Positions 15,766 through 25,030 of a DNA stretch of 44,947 nucleotides are shown here, piece by piece. Both the position numbers and the translations under genes were made by a program. Positions within the stretch are counted from its first letter, which is position 1; each line of letters begins with the position of its first letter. This stretch comes from Anaerolineae bacterium (GTDB taxonomy: Bacteria > Chloroflexota > Anaerolineae > JAFGEY01). The stretch lies in assembly GCA_016783145.1 (NCBI GenBank), contig JADHXD010000020.1:1-44947 (forward strand). The letters run 5' to 3'. Under the pieces are notes generated by a model. The model searched no databases, was not told where the DNA came from, and worked only from the letters and a program-made list of their open reading frames with translations.

Positions 15766-17172
15766 TCACATACTCACCTGATCGAGATAGCGATGCCCAT
15801 CGACGATGCTGTAGCGTGCGACCTGGCGGCGGGTCCCGGATGATGCCGGGAGGTCCCACTCCTGTGTCTCGCGCCGGACGGTCACCGTCTCCGGCGGCGG
15901 CCCGCCCTCGAGGAGTTCGTGCAGCACGCGGCCCTGCATGGCGTCGGGCGCCCCGATGCCCATGAGGTGCAGCGCGGTCGGGGCGACGTCGACGATCCCG
16001 CAGGGCACGGCGGAGGTGATCCCGCGCGCGATCCCCTTTCCCCAGGCGACCAGGCAGTTGTGGATGTCGTATGGACTGGCCGAGCCGTGGGTCGCGGCAT
16101 TGCGGGAGGAGCCCGTCACGCTTCCCGGCACGCCGTGCTTGTTGGGCTCAGAGGACCAGCGGTAGGCGAACATCAGCTCGGCCGAGCGCCGGTGGCTGCC
16201 GAACACCTCAGTCTGGGGCATGGCTCCCGGGCAGGCATTGAGGTGGTCATCGCGGACAAAGAGGCCGCCGATCCAGGGCTGGTCGGCGAGAGTGCGGACG
16301 AGGTCGCCCAGGCGGTCCCGGGCATCGCCGTTGAGGTAGATGCTGTTGCCGTCGCGGATGACGTCGGTCGAGCGGAGGGAGTCCTTGAGCCCGGCCTCGA
16401 CCAGCGCGCGATCCGGCGTCACGCGCTCGCGGATGGTGCTGAACCCGTGGTCCGAGAGGAGCAAGTAGGTGTGCTCGCCCAGGCGATCGAGGGCCGCCAC
16501 CAGATCCTCGAGCCGGCGGTCCAACTCAAGGAGGGTGGACAGTGCCGCGGGCGCGCAGAGCCCATCGCTGTGCTGCGTGTGATCGGGCTCGGTGAGCCAG
16601 AGCGTGAGCAGGTCAGGGCGGGCCACGGGCAGCAAGTAGTCGGTCACGGCCCGGAGGACGAATTCGGTGCGTTCCATAGAGGTGGACTCGGGACCAAGGA
16701 AGGCCCCGCAGCGCCGCGCGACCTCCTCCTCTGCCGAAGCTGGCCAGGCGAGAGCCCAATTGACGACCGGGCCGGTGAGGGTGGGGTTGGTGAGGTAGGT
16801 GGTGCCCGGCGAACCAGAGCCGGCGGAGGCCATCCTCCTGCCGCAGGCGCGCAGCGTTTCCCCGAGCGTGGGCACGGTCACCAGCCGCCCGCCTTCCAGG
16901 TCGGCCATGCGCTGCAGGGCGCGCCAGTCGGCGCAAGAGATCGCTGCGGAGGGATCGATCGCCGGGACGTAGAGCGAGTTGTCGACGATCCCGTGGCGAC
17001 CCGGGTAGCAGCCGGTGCTCAGCGAAGCCGAGTTGATGCGCGTGGCGGTCGGGAACGCGGCGTGGCTGGCCTCGCAGAACGCGCCCCCGCCCGCCGCGCT
17101 GTGCAGGAAGGGCGTGCGCTCGGCGGTGATCATGTCGGGCCGCAGCCCGTCCCAGACGATGAGTACGATCAT
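15766..17172 (-). CDS. Alkaline-phosphatase-superfamily phosphodiesterase (type I phosphodiesterase / NPP-like)
   Basis: A 468-aa protein of the nucleotide pyrophosphatase/phosphodiesterase branch. Metal Asp in VWDGLRPDM at the N-terminus; the likely Thr nucleophile in FPTATRINSASLSTG; YPGRHGI; then the zinc ligands in LTEPDHTQHSDG and LLSDHGFS, and a His in the C-terminal GIVDVAPTALHLMG region. Known relatives cleave phosphodiester or phosphonate bonds with two zinc ions. No signal peptide is evident because the protein starts directly at the core strand (MIVLIVWDG), so it is probably cytoplasmic. RBS AAGGAG and promoter 17217-17244. Substrate unknown. Confidence 0.88.
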   Translation of the reverse strand: MIVLIVWDGLRPDMITAERTPFLHSAAGGGAFCEASHAAFPTATRINSASLSTGCYPGRHGIVDNSLYVPAIDPSAAISCADWRALQRMADLEGGRLVTVPTLGETLRACGRRMASAGSGSPGTTYLTNPTLTGPVVNWALAWPASAEEEVARRCGAFLGPESTSMERTEFVLRAVTDYLLPVARPDLLTLWLTEPDHTQHSDGLCAPAALSTLLELDRRLEDLVAALDRLGEHTYLLLSDHGFSTIRERVTPDRALVEAGLKDSLRSTDVIRDGNSIYLNGDARDRLGDLVRTLADQPWIGGLFVRDDHLNACPGAMPQTEVFGSHRRSAELMFAYRWSSEPNKHGVPGSVTGSSRNAATHGSASPYDIHNCLVAWGKGIARGITSAVPCGIVDVAPTALHLMGIGAPDAMQGRVLHELLEGGPPPETVTVRRETQEWDLPASSGTRRQVARYSIVDGHRYLDQVSM

Positions 17173-17216
17173 GCTCTGTTCTCCTTCCTCGGTATCCGGC
17201 GCGGTGTGTGGAGGAG

Positions 17217-17244
17217 ATTATAGCACCGGCGGGTGGGCTGTCAA
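17217..17244 (-). promoter_or_regulatory. Sigma-70-type promoter for the phosphodiesterase gene
   Basis: On the minus strand, TTGACA (17239-17244), a 16-base spacer and TATAAT (17217-17222). Both boxes match consensus; the start codon is 45 bases downstream. Confidence 0.7.
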
Positions 17245-18149
17245 GGGAAGGCGTGCCCGCGCTGGGTGGCAACCTCTCGAGACGACGCTCTAGGTGGACT
17301 GGGCTGGCTTCTGTACCTGCCGCGATTCTTTCGCGGAGGGTTGCGCATCCTGCTCGTGCGACCTGCCCTCGAGCCCCCGCTCCCCTGCGTAAGGGCGGCT
17401 GTGTCCCTAGCCTCTCGCTCCGCTCGAGACGCTTCGCAGCTCCCGATCTCGGCAGTCAGCGGTGCCGGAGATCCCAGAGGATTCTCCCGATCGGGCGTCG
17501 GCACTTGTACTGGCAGATACACTCTCTCGGTTCAACAACGGCGATGACGACCCGACGTGGGAACCAGGCTGGACGCTGCACTGTGATGAGACCACGCGGC
17601 CTGAGATCACCGAGGCTTACCTGATCCAGACAACGAACGGGCACAGTCTCCCCTCGACGTGGGACTCGGTAGAGCATTCGCACGGACGTCACTCGCACCC
17701 CGTGTGGAGGGCGAGTGAGCCTGAAAGCCGTCGGCAGGATCTCAAGCGGACGGCTGTGCCGAGAGGTAACTGGCCCGCGGCACTCAGACTGGAGTGACCT
17801 GCTTGCCCGGGCCCTGAGATCCCGCAAGAGAACAGGCCCCAGGTGTTGTTTCTTGAGCGCGCAGCGATCGGATGGCTTTGGAGCGCAGGCTGAGCTTCCT
17901 GTAGAGATTCGCGAGGCCTTGCCCCGACTTGGCCGTTGAGAACTTGCCGCTCTGATCACAAGCGGGTAGTTGTCCGCGCTACTCCAGACCCTGAAGCATC
18001 GGGCCGAGGCACTGCGTGGTGGCAGATAGTCCAGCATGGCGGGCAGACCTGGGTGGGTACCAACGTGAGGGGCAAAATGGAGGTGAGCAGTTGGGGGTCA
18101 AACCCTACGAGCAACCTGGCCACCTCGACCTATCAGGGCGGGGCCTGAC

Positions 18150-18178
18150 TTGGCAAAAACAGTGGATTCTGGTATGCT
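18150..18178 (+). promoter_or_regulatory. Sigma-70-type promoter upstream of the decayed surface-protein gene
   Basis: TTGGCA (18150-18155), a 17-base spacer and TATGCT (18173-18178), with TGG before the -10 box. It lies about 80 bases upstream of the GTG at 18258. Confidence 0.5.
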
Positions 18179-18257
18179 CTTCGTGTGCCATGCTGCACCG
18201 GCCTGTGGCAGCAAGCGTGCCCGAGTTTGATTCGGTGGCCAGCAATGGAGCTATATC

Positions 18258-19488
18258 GTGCGCATCCCTAGAGATTCCCCTACATTGGTTCTCCTGGTCA
18301 TCCTGCTTGAGATCGGCTCGGCAGTTAGTGCCCTCTCTCCGGCGCAGGAGGGGGGGGAAAGGTCGACCGAAAGGTCTGGAGAGACATCGCAATCGTCGGT
18401 ACGGTCACCAAACTGGATGTGGTCGATGGCCAGACCCGAAGCGGGATCGACGCCTCGTTGGCCCGTGCCGGATTTGTCGCAGGTACGGTGACCAGCCTCG
18501 CCAGTGGCAGCACGGTGAGCGGTATCGTCGCCACAGCGCACTGTGCGGCGTCTGGATCCTGGCATCTACCGCGTGAAGTTCTCTGAATCGTACACTCCTT
18601 CACGCTGCGTGACCGAGTATTGTGACAACTATGCTACCGTCGATGGACGACGGACGTGGTCGTCATCGAGGGCAGTACGACGGCGAGTATTGATGCCGTG
18701 CTGGGCGGGTATGGCAAGCTGGCGGGCACGGTCCGGGCGGACGGCGGCTCGACGCCGTGGAGGGGGTCATCGCCGATGTCTATGAGTGGAGAAGCGCGTA
18801 CGGGTACTGGGAATGGGTCAGCTATGACGAGACGGACGCAGGCGGCGCGTACCTGGGGGAAGGGCTGGACACTGCGAATTACCACGTCGAGTTCACCGAT
18901 TCCCTGGGCCAGGTTGTCGCGGAGACCTATGACCAGCAGCCGGACCTGGACAGCGGCACCGACGTGGCGGAGAGCCTCGGCGAGACGACGTACGGGGTCG
19001 ACGCTTGGCTGGCCCTGGTCCCGATGACGACCACTTGGCCCCTGGTCGGGGACTGCAACCTGGTTTCGCTTTCCCTGTCCTCCATCGAGACCGACCCAGA
19101 GACGGCGCTGGCGACCATCACGGGGACGTACCGGACCCTCTGGGCGTACGACGGCTGTGACGCGGACGATCCGCCCGGGCCCGAGCTGGCGCTTGACGAT
19201 CTGGTGGCCTGGACGTACGTGGTGACCAACACGGGCAACGTCGCGCTGACGGACGTGGCGGTGACTGATGACCTTGAGGGGGCGATCACATGCCCGTGGG
19301 GGGTGACCTTGGCGCCCGGGGCGTCGATGACCTGCGCGGCAGCGGGGACGGCGCAATCCGGGCAGTACAGCAATCTGGGCACCGTCGCCGGCACGCCGCC
19401 CGGGGGGTTGGAGGCGGTCACGGACAAGGACCGGAGCCACTACCGGGTCGAGGGTGGGCGCATCTTTGTGCCCGTAGTGTTCCGGTGA
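18258..19488 (+). pseudogene. Decayed secreted protein: signal peptide, CarboxypepD_reg-like repeats, one DUF7507 repeat
   Basis: A GTG at 18258 opens a clear signal peptide (TLVLLVILLEIGSAVSA, cleavage likely after AVSA). Downstream, pieces of carboxypeptidase-regulatory-like (Ig-like) repeats appear in changing frames: VVDGQTRSGIDASLARAGF around 18420, LDPGIYRVKFSESYTP around 18553, then VIEGSTTASIDAVLGGYG around 18660, and finally the open frame 18757-19488 (GVIADVYEWR, QPDLDSGTDV). These share the family phrasing G-x-DASL, YRVxF and D-x-QPDLDS. The last 110 residues are one DUF7507-type repeat, ending RIFVPVVFR. At least three frameshifts and probably an internal deletion separate the pieces. 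The open 243-aa tail has no ribosome site. The original protein was secreted and probably surface exposed. Confidence 0.7.
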
Positions 19489-19491
19489 GGT

Positions 19492-19826
19492 GTAGGTCGC
19501 CTTTCCGTAAGCGACGACGGCACGTATGGAAACGTGCCCTGTAGGTCGCCTTCCGTAGGCGACGTGAGGACGGCACGTACAGAAACGTGCCCTACCTTGG
19601 CAACGCGACGACGTCACGTGTGAAAGACGCGCCCCATCGTAGGTCGCCTTTCCGTAGGCGACGACGGCACGTGCGGCGGATCGTCGCTCTGTCGCGCAGC
19701 ATCCCGCCCCTGGTGGGGTCGAGCATCTTCGACCGCACCTTGCGGGATCGCACAGCATCCTGCCCCTGGTGGGAAACGTGCACCACGTTTTGCCCCACGA
19801 CCGGCACGTAGGGATACGTGCCCTAC
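19492..19826. repeat. GTAG-flanked REP/BIME-like palindrome array (family A)
   Basis: The unit is GTAG, the stem GTCGCC..GGCGAC, a short GACG spacer, then the stem GGCACGT..ACGTGCC followed by CTAC. Units start at 19492, 19541 (ending 19595) and 19639, and a last half-unit ends at 19826. Each half is a hairpin with GTAG (or CTAC on the opposite strand) at its outer foot, the geometry of REP pairs in BIMEs. The array ends 19 bases before the next start codon and just upstream of its ribosome site. Other imperfect hairpins fill 19680-19800. No other gene is visible in the 19489-19844 gap. Confidence 0.65.
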
Positions 19827-19844
19827 CGTAGGAGGGGAACGACC

Positions 19845-22800
19845 ATGACCTCGCGCACGCTCAAGACACTCCTGTGGGTCACTGTCGGCATGCTGCTCCT
19901 TGGGCCCCTGGCGTATGCCTTGCCCCCGCAGCCGTTCAGGTCATACGGCACGGTCCAGGTCAACGGCGAGGCTGTGCCCGAGGGAACGGTGATCGGCGCC
20001 TGGTGTGACGGGGTCCAGTACGTTGAGGGCCTGACGTTTATGTTCGAGGGCTCGTCGGCGTATGCCATCGATGTGCCGGGCGACGACCCCGAGACCCCTC
20101 AGAAGGATGGTTGTTCTGGATCGCCAAACCCCGACGAGGTCATGTTCTCCGTCGATGGCCTGTGGGCCGATCAGACTGCCCTCTGGCAAAAGGGCGAGTT
20201 CTACCCCCTCGACCTCACCGCCTTTCGACCGCTGCCCGTGCTGAACGTCGAAAAGCACACCGGCGATCAGGACGCGGACGCGGAGCCCGGCCCGCTGATC
20301 CTCTACGGCGAGCCGGTGACCTGGACGTACACGGTGACCAACACCGGGAACGTGACCCTGACCCGGGTCACCCTTACCGACGACCAGAGCGGCGAGGTCT
20401 GCGCGTCGGGCAGCCTGGCGACCGACGGGACGGTCACCTGCTCGGCCAGCGGCACGGCGATCGCCGGCCAGTACACCAACTTGGCCACGGCGACGGGCAT
20501 CTATACCACGACCGACGTCAGCGGCACCTACGCTATCGTGGTCATGGATGCCGATGCCAGCCACTACTATGGCGCCCTGCCCGAGATCGACATCGAGAAA
20601 TCGACCAACGGCGAGGACGCAGATACCGGCTCAGGCCCGCCGATCCCGGTCGGTGAGCCGGTGACCTGGACGTACGTGGTAGAGAACACAGGCAACATGA
20701 CCCTGACCGCGGTCACCGTCAGCGACAGCGATCCCGAGGTGATCGTGGACTGCGCGGGGACGACGACGCTGGTCCCCGACGAAGGGATGATCTGCACAGC
20801 GACGGGCACAGTGTTGACCCGCGGACAGTACGCCAACACAGGCTGGGTGACGGGCACGCCGCCTGCCGGCCCCGTGGTCACGGACAGCGATCCGAGCCGC
20901 TACCTGGGGGTCGAGCCGGACATCGACCTCGAAAAGTATACGGACGGCCAGGACGCCGATGCCGCTCCGGGCGCCTACGTCGTGGCCGGCGAGACGGTGA
21001 CCTGGACGTACGCCGTCACCAACAGCGGCGACTTTGCCCTGACCGACGTCTCAGTGACCGACGACCAGGTTGCCCTCGCGGGGTGTGCGTCGAGCTACCT
21101 GGCAGTGGACCAGGCACTGATCTGCACGGCGACGGGCACGGCGGAGGCGGGCCAGCACGCGAACACGGCGCACGCCTCGGGCCGGCTGCTGGGTGGGACG
21201 GCGGTCGTCACGGACAGCGACACCAGCCACTACTATGGGGCCGAACTGGTCCTCGAGCTGGAAAAGCACACCGACGGGGAGGCCGCCGACGTCGCTCCCG
21301 GGCCGATGGTCCTGGTGGGCGGCGCGGTGACCTGGACCTACTGGGTGACCAACTCGAGCAACGTCACCCTGACCGTCGTCGTCACCGACAGCGATCCCGA
21401 GCTGACCGTGGACTGCTCGGCGACGATACTGGCCCCCGACGAGGGGACGCGCTGTGAGGCGACGGGCACGGCCCAGGCCGGGCAGTACGGCAACACGGGC
21501 TGGGTCACCGGCGCACCGCCCGAGGGACTGCCGCCGGTTGTGGATCAAGACCCCAGCCACTACTATGGGGCAGCGCCGGCGATCGCGATCGAAAAACAGG
21601 CCGACGGACAGGACGCCGACGTGCCGCCGGGCCCGTACGTGCGGGTGGATGGGGGCACGGTGACCTGGTCCTACATCGTCACCAACTCGGGCAACGTGAC
21701 CCTGACCGGGGTCACGGTCACCGACGACGACCCCGCTGTGACCGTCGAGTGCCCGCCGGAGACGACGCTGGCCAGCGACGACTCGATGACCTGCACGGCG
21801 ACGGGCTCCGTCGCCGCCTCCGGGCAGTACAGCAACACCGGCTGGGTGACCGGCACGCCGCCCGTGGGTCTGGCGGTCACCGGCAGCGACGTCAGCTATT
21901 CCTATGGCACCGAGCCGGCCCTGGCGATCGAAAAGCTGACCAACGGCCAGGACGCCGACGTCGCGCCGGGGCCGACGATCTATGTCGGGGACCCGGTGAC
22001 CTGGACCTACGTCATCACGAACACGGGCGACATCACCCTGACCCAGATCACCGTGACCGACAACAGGATGGGCGCGGTCGACTGCACGCGGAGCGTGCTG
22101 TCCCCCGAGGAAGAGATGACCTGCGAGCTGGTGAGCACGGCGGTAGGGGGCCAGCACAGCAACCTGGGCCAGGTCACGGGCAGACCGCCCGTCGGGCCTG
22201 ATGTCAGCGCCAGCGACCCCAGCCACTACCGGGGCTCTACCATCGAGCCGTCGATCCTCCTCGTCAAGCAGGTCAACGGCGAGGACGCGGAGGGTGCGCC
22301 CGGACTCTACGTCCCCGTCGGGGAGCCGGTGACCTGGACCTATGAGGTGGCCAACGGGGGGAACATCACCCTGACCCAGATCGCGCTCGTCGACGACCGG
22401 CTCGGCCCCGTGGACTGCCCGATGACGACGCTGGGCGTGTTCGACTCGATGGTCTGCACGGCGAGCGGGGTCGCCCTGGCGGGGCAGTACAGCAACACGG
22501 CGACGGTGACGGGGACCGAAACGGTGGACAGCGGGGTGATCACAGACAGCGACCGTAGTTTCTACTATGGCAGCGACCCGTCGATCGAGGTCGAAAAGCA
22601 GGTCAACGGCCTGGATGCCGATGACCCGCCCGGGGCAACCGTGATCGCCGGGGGCATGGTGACCTGGACCTACTGGGTGACGAACACGGGCAACGTGGCG
22701 CTGAGCGAGATCGAGGTGGTCGACAATCGGGGCCTGGAGGTGAACTGCCCGGGGACGAGCCTGGGCGCGGGCCTGGCGATGGCCTGCACGGCGGCGGACC

Positions 22801-24281
22801 TGGCTGCCGTCGGGCCCTATTCGAACACGGGGACGGTGACCGGCACGCCCACCGTTGGCCTGCCCGTGACGGCGAGCGACGCCAGCCACTCTTACGGAGC
22901 GACGCTGGCGCTGACCGTGGAGGTGCGGACGAACGGCGAGGACGCCGATGCCCCGCCCGGCCCCTATGTGCTCGTCGGCGACCCGGTGGCCTGGACGTAC
23001 GCGGTCACGAACGGGAGCAACGTGACGTTGACCGATGTGTTGGTCGCGGACGACCAAGGAGCGCAAGTGAGCTGTGATGCCAGCGCGTTGATCCCCGGCG
23101 GGTGGATGACCTGCACGGCATCGGGCACGGCAGCGGCCGGGCCCTACACGAACACGGGCGTGGTTACGGGCACGCCGCCGGGCACGCTGGCGCCCATCTC
23201 GGCCCGGGACGTCGGTCACTACTATGGCGCCAATCCGGGCGTGACCCTCGAAAAGCGGACGAACGGCCAGGACGCGGACGCGGCACCAGGACCCTACATC
23301 CTGGTCGGTGACCCGGCGACCTGGGAGTACGCCGTGCGCAACACGGGCAACGTGACCCTGACCGGGATCACCCTGGTGGATGACAACGGCACGCTGAGGG
23401 ACGCGGGCGACGATTGGACGGCCTGCACGATCCCATCCCTGGGCCCCGGGCTATCGGAGACCTGTGCCGCGGGCACGACCGCCAAGTCGGGGCAGTACGG
23501 CAACAGCGGTTCGGTGACGGGCAGCCCGCCGGTGGGTCCGGATGTCGTGGCCAGCGACCCGAGCCACTACTATGGGGCTCAGCCGGCGATCGACGTGGAG
23601 AAACGCACGCAAGGGCAGGACGCGGACGCCGCGCCCGGTCCTTATGTGCTCGTCGGCGACCCGGTGGCCTGGACGTTCACCGTGCGCAACACGGGCAACG
23701 TCGCCCTTTCGGGGCTGTCGGTGAGCGACGACCAGTTGGGCGTCGTCACCTGCGAGCAGACGACGCTGCTGCCCGGCGCGTCCACGACGTGCCAGGAGGC
23801 GGGGACGGCGGAGGCAGGGCAGCACGCCAACGTGGGCACGGCGAGGGGGGTGCCGCCGGGCGCGTTAGCGCCGGTGACGGACATCGACCGGAGCCACTAC
23901 TATGGTGCCCAGCCGGGGATCGAGATCGAGAAATACACCGAGGGACACGACGCGGACATCGCGCCAGGACCGACGCTGACGGTCGGCGAGTCGGTGGCCT
24001 GGACGTACTGGGTGACGAACACGGGCAACGTGACCTTGGGGGAGATCGAGGTGGTCGACAATCGCGGTGTTTCTGTCGCATGCCCGGGGACGTCCCTGGC
24101 TCCGGGCGGGTCGATGGCCTGTACGGCGGCGGGCCTTGTCGAGGAGGGACAGTACACCAACACGAGCACGGTGGAGGGCACTCCGCCGGGCGGGCTCCTC
24201 GCCGTCTCGGACGCGGATTCGAGCCACTACTGGGGCGAGGTGCCCGGGTACTGGGTCTATCTGCCGATCATGCTGCGCTGA
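19845..24281 (+). CDS. Secreted surface protein with twelve DUF7507/DUF11-type repeats
   Basis: The ATG at 19845 follows AGGAGGGG; an ORF start at 19818 lies in the repeat array. The 1478-aa product has a signal peptide (TLLWVTVGMLLLGPLAYA), then a beta-rich N-terminal domain of about 100 residues (FRSYGTVQVNGEAVPEGTV, ending LDLTAFRP). Twelve repeats of roughly 108 residues follow. Each opens with EK-x-TNGQDADxxPGP, continues with VGxPVTWTYxVTNTGNVTLT and a TVTDD segment, and closes with SHYYGA. These are Ig-like domains typical of adhesins and stalk proteins; the Asp-rich opening may bind calcium. The chain ends in GYWVYLPIMLR instead of an LPXTG or membrane anchor. It probably forms a long extracellular rod. 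A strong hairpin at 24351-24394 follows. Confidence 0.9.
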   Translation: MTSRTLKTLLWVTVGMLLLGPLAYALPPQPFRSYGTVQVNGEAVPEGTVIGAWCDGVQYVEGLTFMFEGSSAYAIDVPGDDPETPQKDGCSGSPNPDEVMFSVDGLWADQTALWQKGEFYPLDLTAFRPLPVLNVEKHTGDQDADAEPGPLILYGEPVTWTYTVTNTGNVTLTRVTLTDDQSGEVCASGSLATDGTVTCSASGTAIAGQYTNLATATGIYTTTDVSGTYAIVVMDADASHYYGALPEIDIEKSTNGEDADTGSGPPIPVGEPVTWTYVVENTGNMTLTAVTVSDSDPEVIVDCAGTTTLVPDEGMICTATGTVLTRGQYANTGWVTGTPPAGPVVTDSDPSRYLGVEPDIDLEKYTDGQDADAAPGAYVVAGETVTWTYAVTNSGDFALTDVSVTDDQVALAGCASSYLAVDQALICTATGTAEAGQHANTAHASGRLLGGTAVVTDSDTSHYYGAELVLELEKHTDGEAADVAPGPMVLVGGAVTWTYWVTNSSNVTLTVVVTDSDPELTVDCSATILAPDEGTRCEATGTAQAGQYGNTGWVTGAPPEGLPPVVDQDPSHYYGAAPAIAIEKQADGQDADVPPGPYVRVDGGTVTWSYIVTNSGNVTLTGVTVTDDDPAVTVECPPETTLASDDSMTCTATGSVAASGQYSNTGWVTGTPPVGLAVTGSDVSYSYGTEPALAIEKLTNGQDADVAPGPTIYVGDPVTWTYVITNTGDITLTQITVTDNRMGAVDCTRSVLSPEEEMTCELVSTAVGGQHSNLGQVTGRPPVGPDVSASDPSHYRGSTIEPSILLVKQVNGEDAEGAPGLYVPVGEPVTWTYEVANGGNITLTQIALVDDRLGPVDCPMTTLGVFDSMVCTASGVALAGQYSNTATVTGTETVDSGVITDSDRSFYYGSDPSIEVEKQVNGLDADDPPGATVIAGGMVTWTYWVTNTGNVALSEIEVVDNRGLEVNCPGTSLGAGLAMACTAADLAAVGPYSNTGTVTGTPTVGLPVTASDASHSYGATLALTVEVRTNGEDADAPPGPYVLVGDPVAWTYAVTNGSNVTLTDVLVADDQGAQVSCDASALIPGGWMTCTASGTAAAGPYTNTGVVTGTPPGTLAPISARDVGHYYGANPGVTLEKRTNGQDADAAPGPYILVGDPATWEYAVRNTGNVTLTGITLVDDNGTLRDAGDDWTACTIPSLGPGLSETCAAGTTAKSGQYGNSGSVTGSPPVGPDVVASDPSHYYGAQPAIDVEKRTQGQDADAAPGPYVLVGDPVAWTFTVRNTGNVALSGLSVSDDQLGVVTCEQTTLLPGASTTCQEAGTAEAGQHANVGTARGVPPGALAPVTDIDRSHYYGAQPGIEIEKYTEGHDADIAPGPTLTVGESVAWTYWVTNTGNVTLGEIEVVDNRGVSVACPGTSLAPGGSMACTAAGLVEEGQYTNTSTVEGTPPGGLLAVSDADSSHYWGEVPGYWVYLPIMLR

Positions 24282-24293
24282 ACACCTCTGGCT

Positions 24294-24321
24294 GGTTCCG
24301 ACGGTCCTCCGTCGGAACCAA
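24294..24321. repeat. Single TCTCGT-family-related palindrome
   Basis: TGGTTCCGACGG and CCGTCGGAACCA form a perfect 12-bp stem around TCCT. The core TTCCGACGG/CCGTCGGAA matches the hairpins at 15636 and 15733. Confidence 0.6.
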
Positions 24322-24350
24322 GCGATGGTGGCCAGGGTCGGGGGGCTTGG

Positions 24351-24394
24351 CGAAAGAAACCGCATTTGCTCTCGCAAATGCGGTTTCTTTCGCA
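24351..24394 (+). terminator. Strong terminator-like hairpin after the 12-repeat gene
   Basis: GCGAAAGAAACCGCATTTGC (24351-24370) and its perfect reverse complement (24375-24394) flank a TCTC loop: a 20-bp stem with no mismatch. It lies 70 bases after the stop codon. A U-run is only present inside the right arm, so factor-independent termination is likely but not certain. Confidence 0.6.
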
Positions 24395-24454
24395 GAGATT
24401 TCCAAGTTCTTCTTAACCTTTTTGTTACCAAATGTTCACCTTTGGCTGGTATAA

Positions 24455-24576
24455 TAGAGTTGCTGCACAACAGTAGCATTGGGGCAAAACTACCAGGAAC
24501 ACAGTGAGAAAGGTAGTTGGCCAATGATCACATACCGAGAACTCAGCAAAAAGCACGCGTTTTCAAGAGCCTGACA
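24455..24576 (+). mobile_element. Insertion-sequence fragment, copy 1 (5' end with broken transposase start)
   Basis: About 122 bases repeated with a few differences at 24800-24922. It includes the leader TAGAGTTGCTGCAC and the start of a transposase reading MITYRELSKKHAFSRA before a stop. Compared with copy 2 (MITYRELGKQARVFKSLTG), one base is missing in the AAAAAGCACGCG stretch, which shifts the frame. TATAAT at 24450-24455 may be the promoter of the element or of the host sequence. Confidence 0.6.
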
Positions 24577-24591
24577 AAGGAGGTGAGGACC

Positions 24592-24780
24592 ATGGACTGG
24601 CAGGAACGCACGCCAGAAGAGAAAGCCGAGTCGCTCTCCCAGCAGATGGAAGAGATCCAGCGAGCCAAGGCTGTGATCGAACGTTTTGAGCGCCTGACAC
24701 AGAAGTGGCTCGAACTGGTTCAGCCTACCAAGAAGGAAGCCCAGAGCCTCTCTATGACGTTGACCCGAGAAAGCGGGTGA
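24592..24780 (+). CDS. Small 62-aa coiled-coil-like protein with a perfect ribosome site
   Basis: AAAGGAGGTGAGG sits directly before the ATG at 24592, one of the best ribosome sites in the window. The protein is charged and almost wholly helical (EEKAESLSQQMEEIQRAK...ERFERLTQKWLEL), with heptad-like spacing of hydrophobics and no Cys. It lies between two copies of the same IS fragment. No family recognised. It could be a host gene, an accessory gene of the element, or the middle of a longer decayed ORF; the strong start favours real translation. Confidence 0.5.
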   Translation: MDWQERTPEEKAESLSQQMEEIQRAKAVIERFERLTQKWLELVQPTKKEAQSLSMTLTRESG

Positions 24781-24799
24781 TGCTTATGAGAGCTTGCAC

Positions 24800-25030
24800 T
24801 AGAGTTGTTGCACGATAGTAGCATTGGGGCTAAACTACCAGGAGCACAGTGAGAAAGGTAGTTGGCCAATGATCACATACCGAGAACTCGGCAAACAGGC
24901 ACGCGTTTTCAAGAGCCTGACAGGTGTCACTGTCGCTGAATTCGACGAGTTGTGCGAAAAGGTACAGCCGATCTGGCTCGCAAACGAGGTCAAGGGCCTC
25001 AGAGCGTGTTTTGAAAGTCGGATCTCGTGA
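24800..25030 (+). pseudogene. Insertion-sequence fragment, copy 2: truncated IS5-type transposase N-terminus
   Basis: Copy 2 of the repeat (24800-24922) leads into an ORF from the ATG at 24869: MITYRELGKQARVFKSLTG, VTVAEFDELCEKVQPIWLANEV, then an unrelated KGLRACFESRIS and stop. The first part matches the N-terminal region that precedes the helix-turn-helix in IS5-family DDE transposases. Homology breaks near 25000, where another element appears to begin. The DDE catalytic domain is absent, so this is a dead fragment. Confidence 0.6.

Larger units (their letters stand above)
17173..18257. other. Gene-poor stretch with decayed repeat copy
   Basis: About 1.1 kb with no supportable gene. It holds the phosphatase promoter (17217-17244), a decayed relative of the 15.5-kb palindrome region (CGAGACGACGCTCT and GGACTGGGC..GCTTC, around 17273-17320), and the promoter at 18150-18178. 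A GTG-started ORF at 17462-17797 has no recognisable relatives, no ribosome site and low-complexity composition; it is more likely debris. Confidence 0.4.

Noticed and set aside
15919-17223. 434-aa plus-strand ORF
   Set aside because: Antisense shadow of the phosphodiesterase, which has clear catalytic motifs, a promoter and a ribosome site.
17462-17797. 111-aa ORF as a gene
   Set aside because: No ribosome site, no recognised domain, and it lies in a stretch with decayed repeats.
21051-23219. 722-aa minus-strand ORF
   Set aside because: It lies entirely inside the repeat region of the 1478-aa protein; GC-rich repeats keep the antisense frame open. Arg/His-rich composition and no ribosome site.
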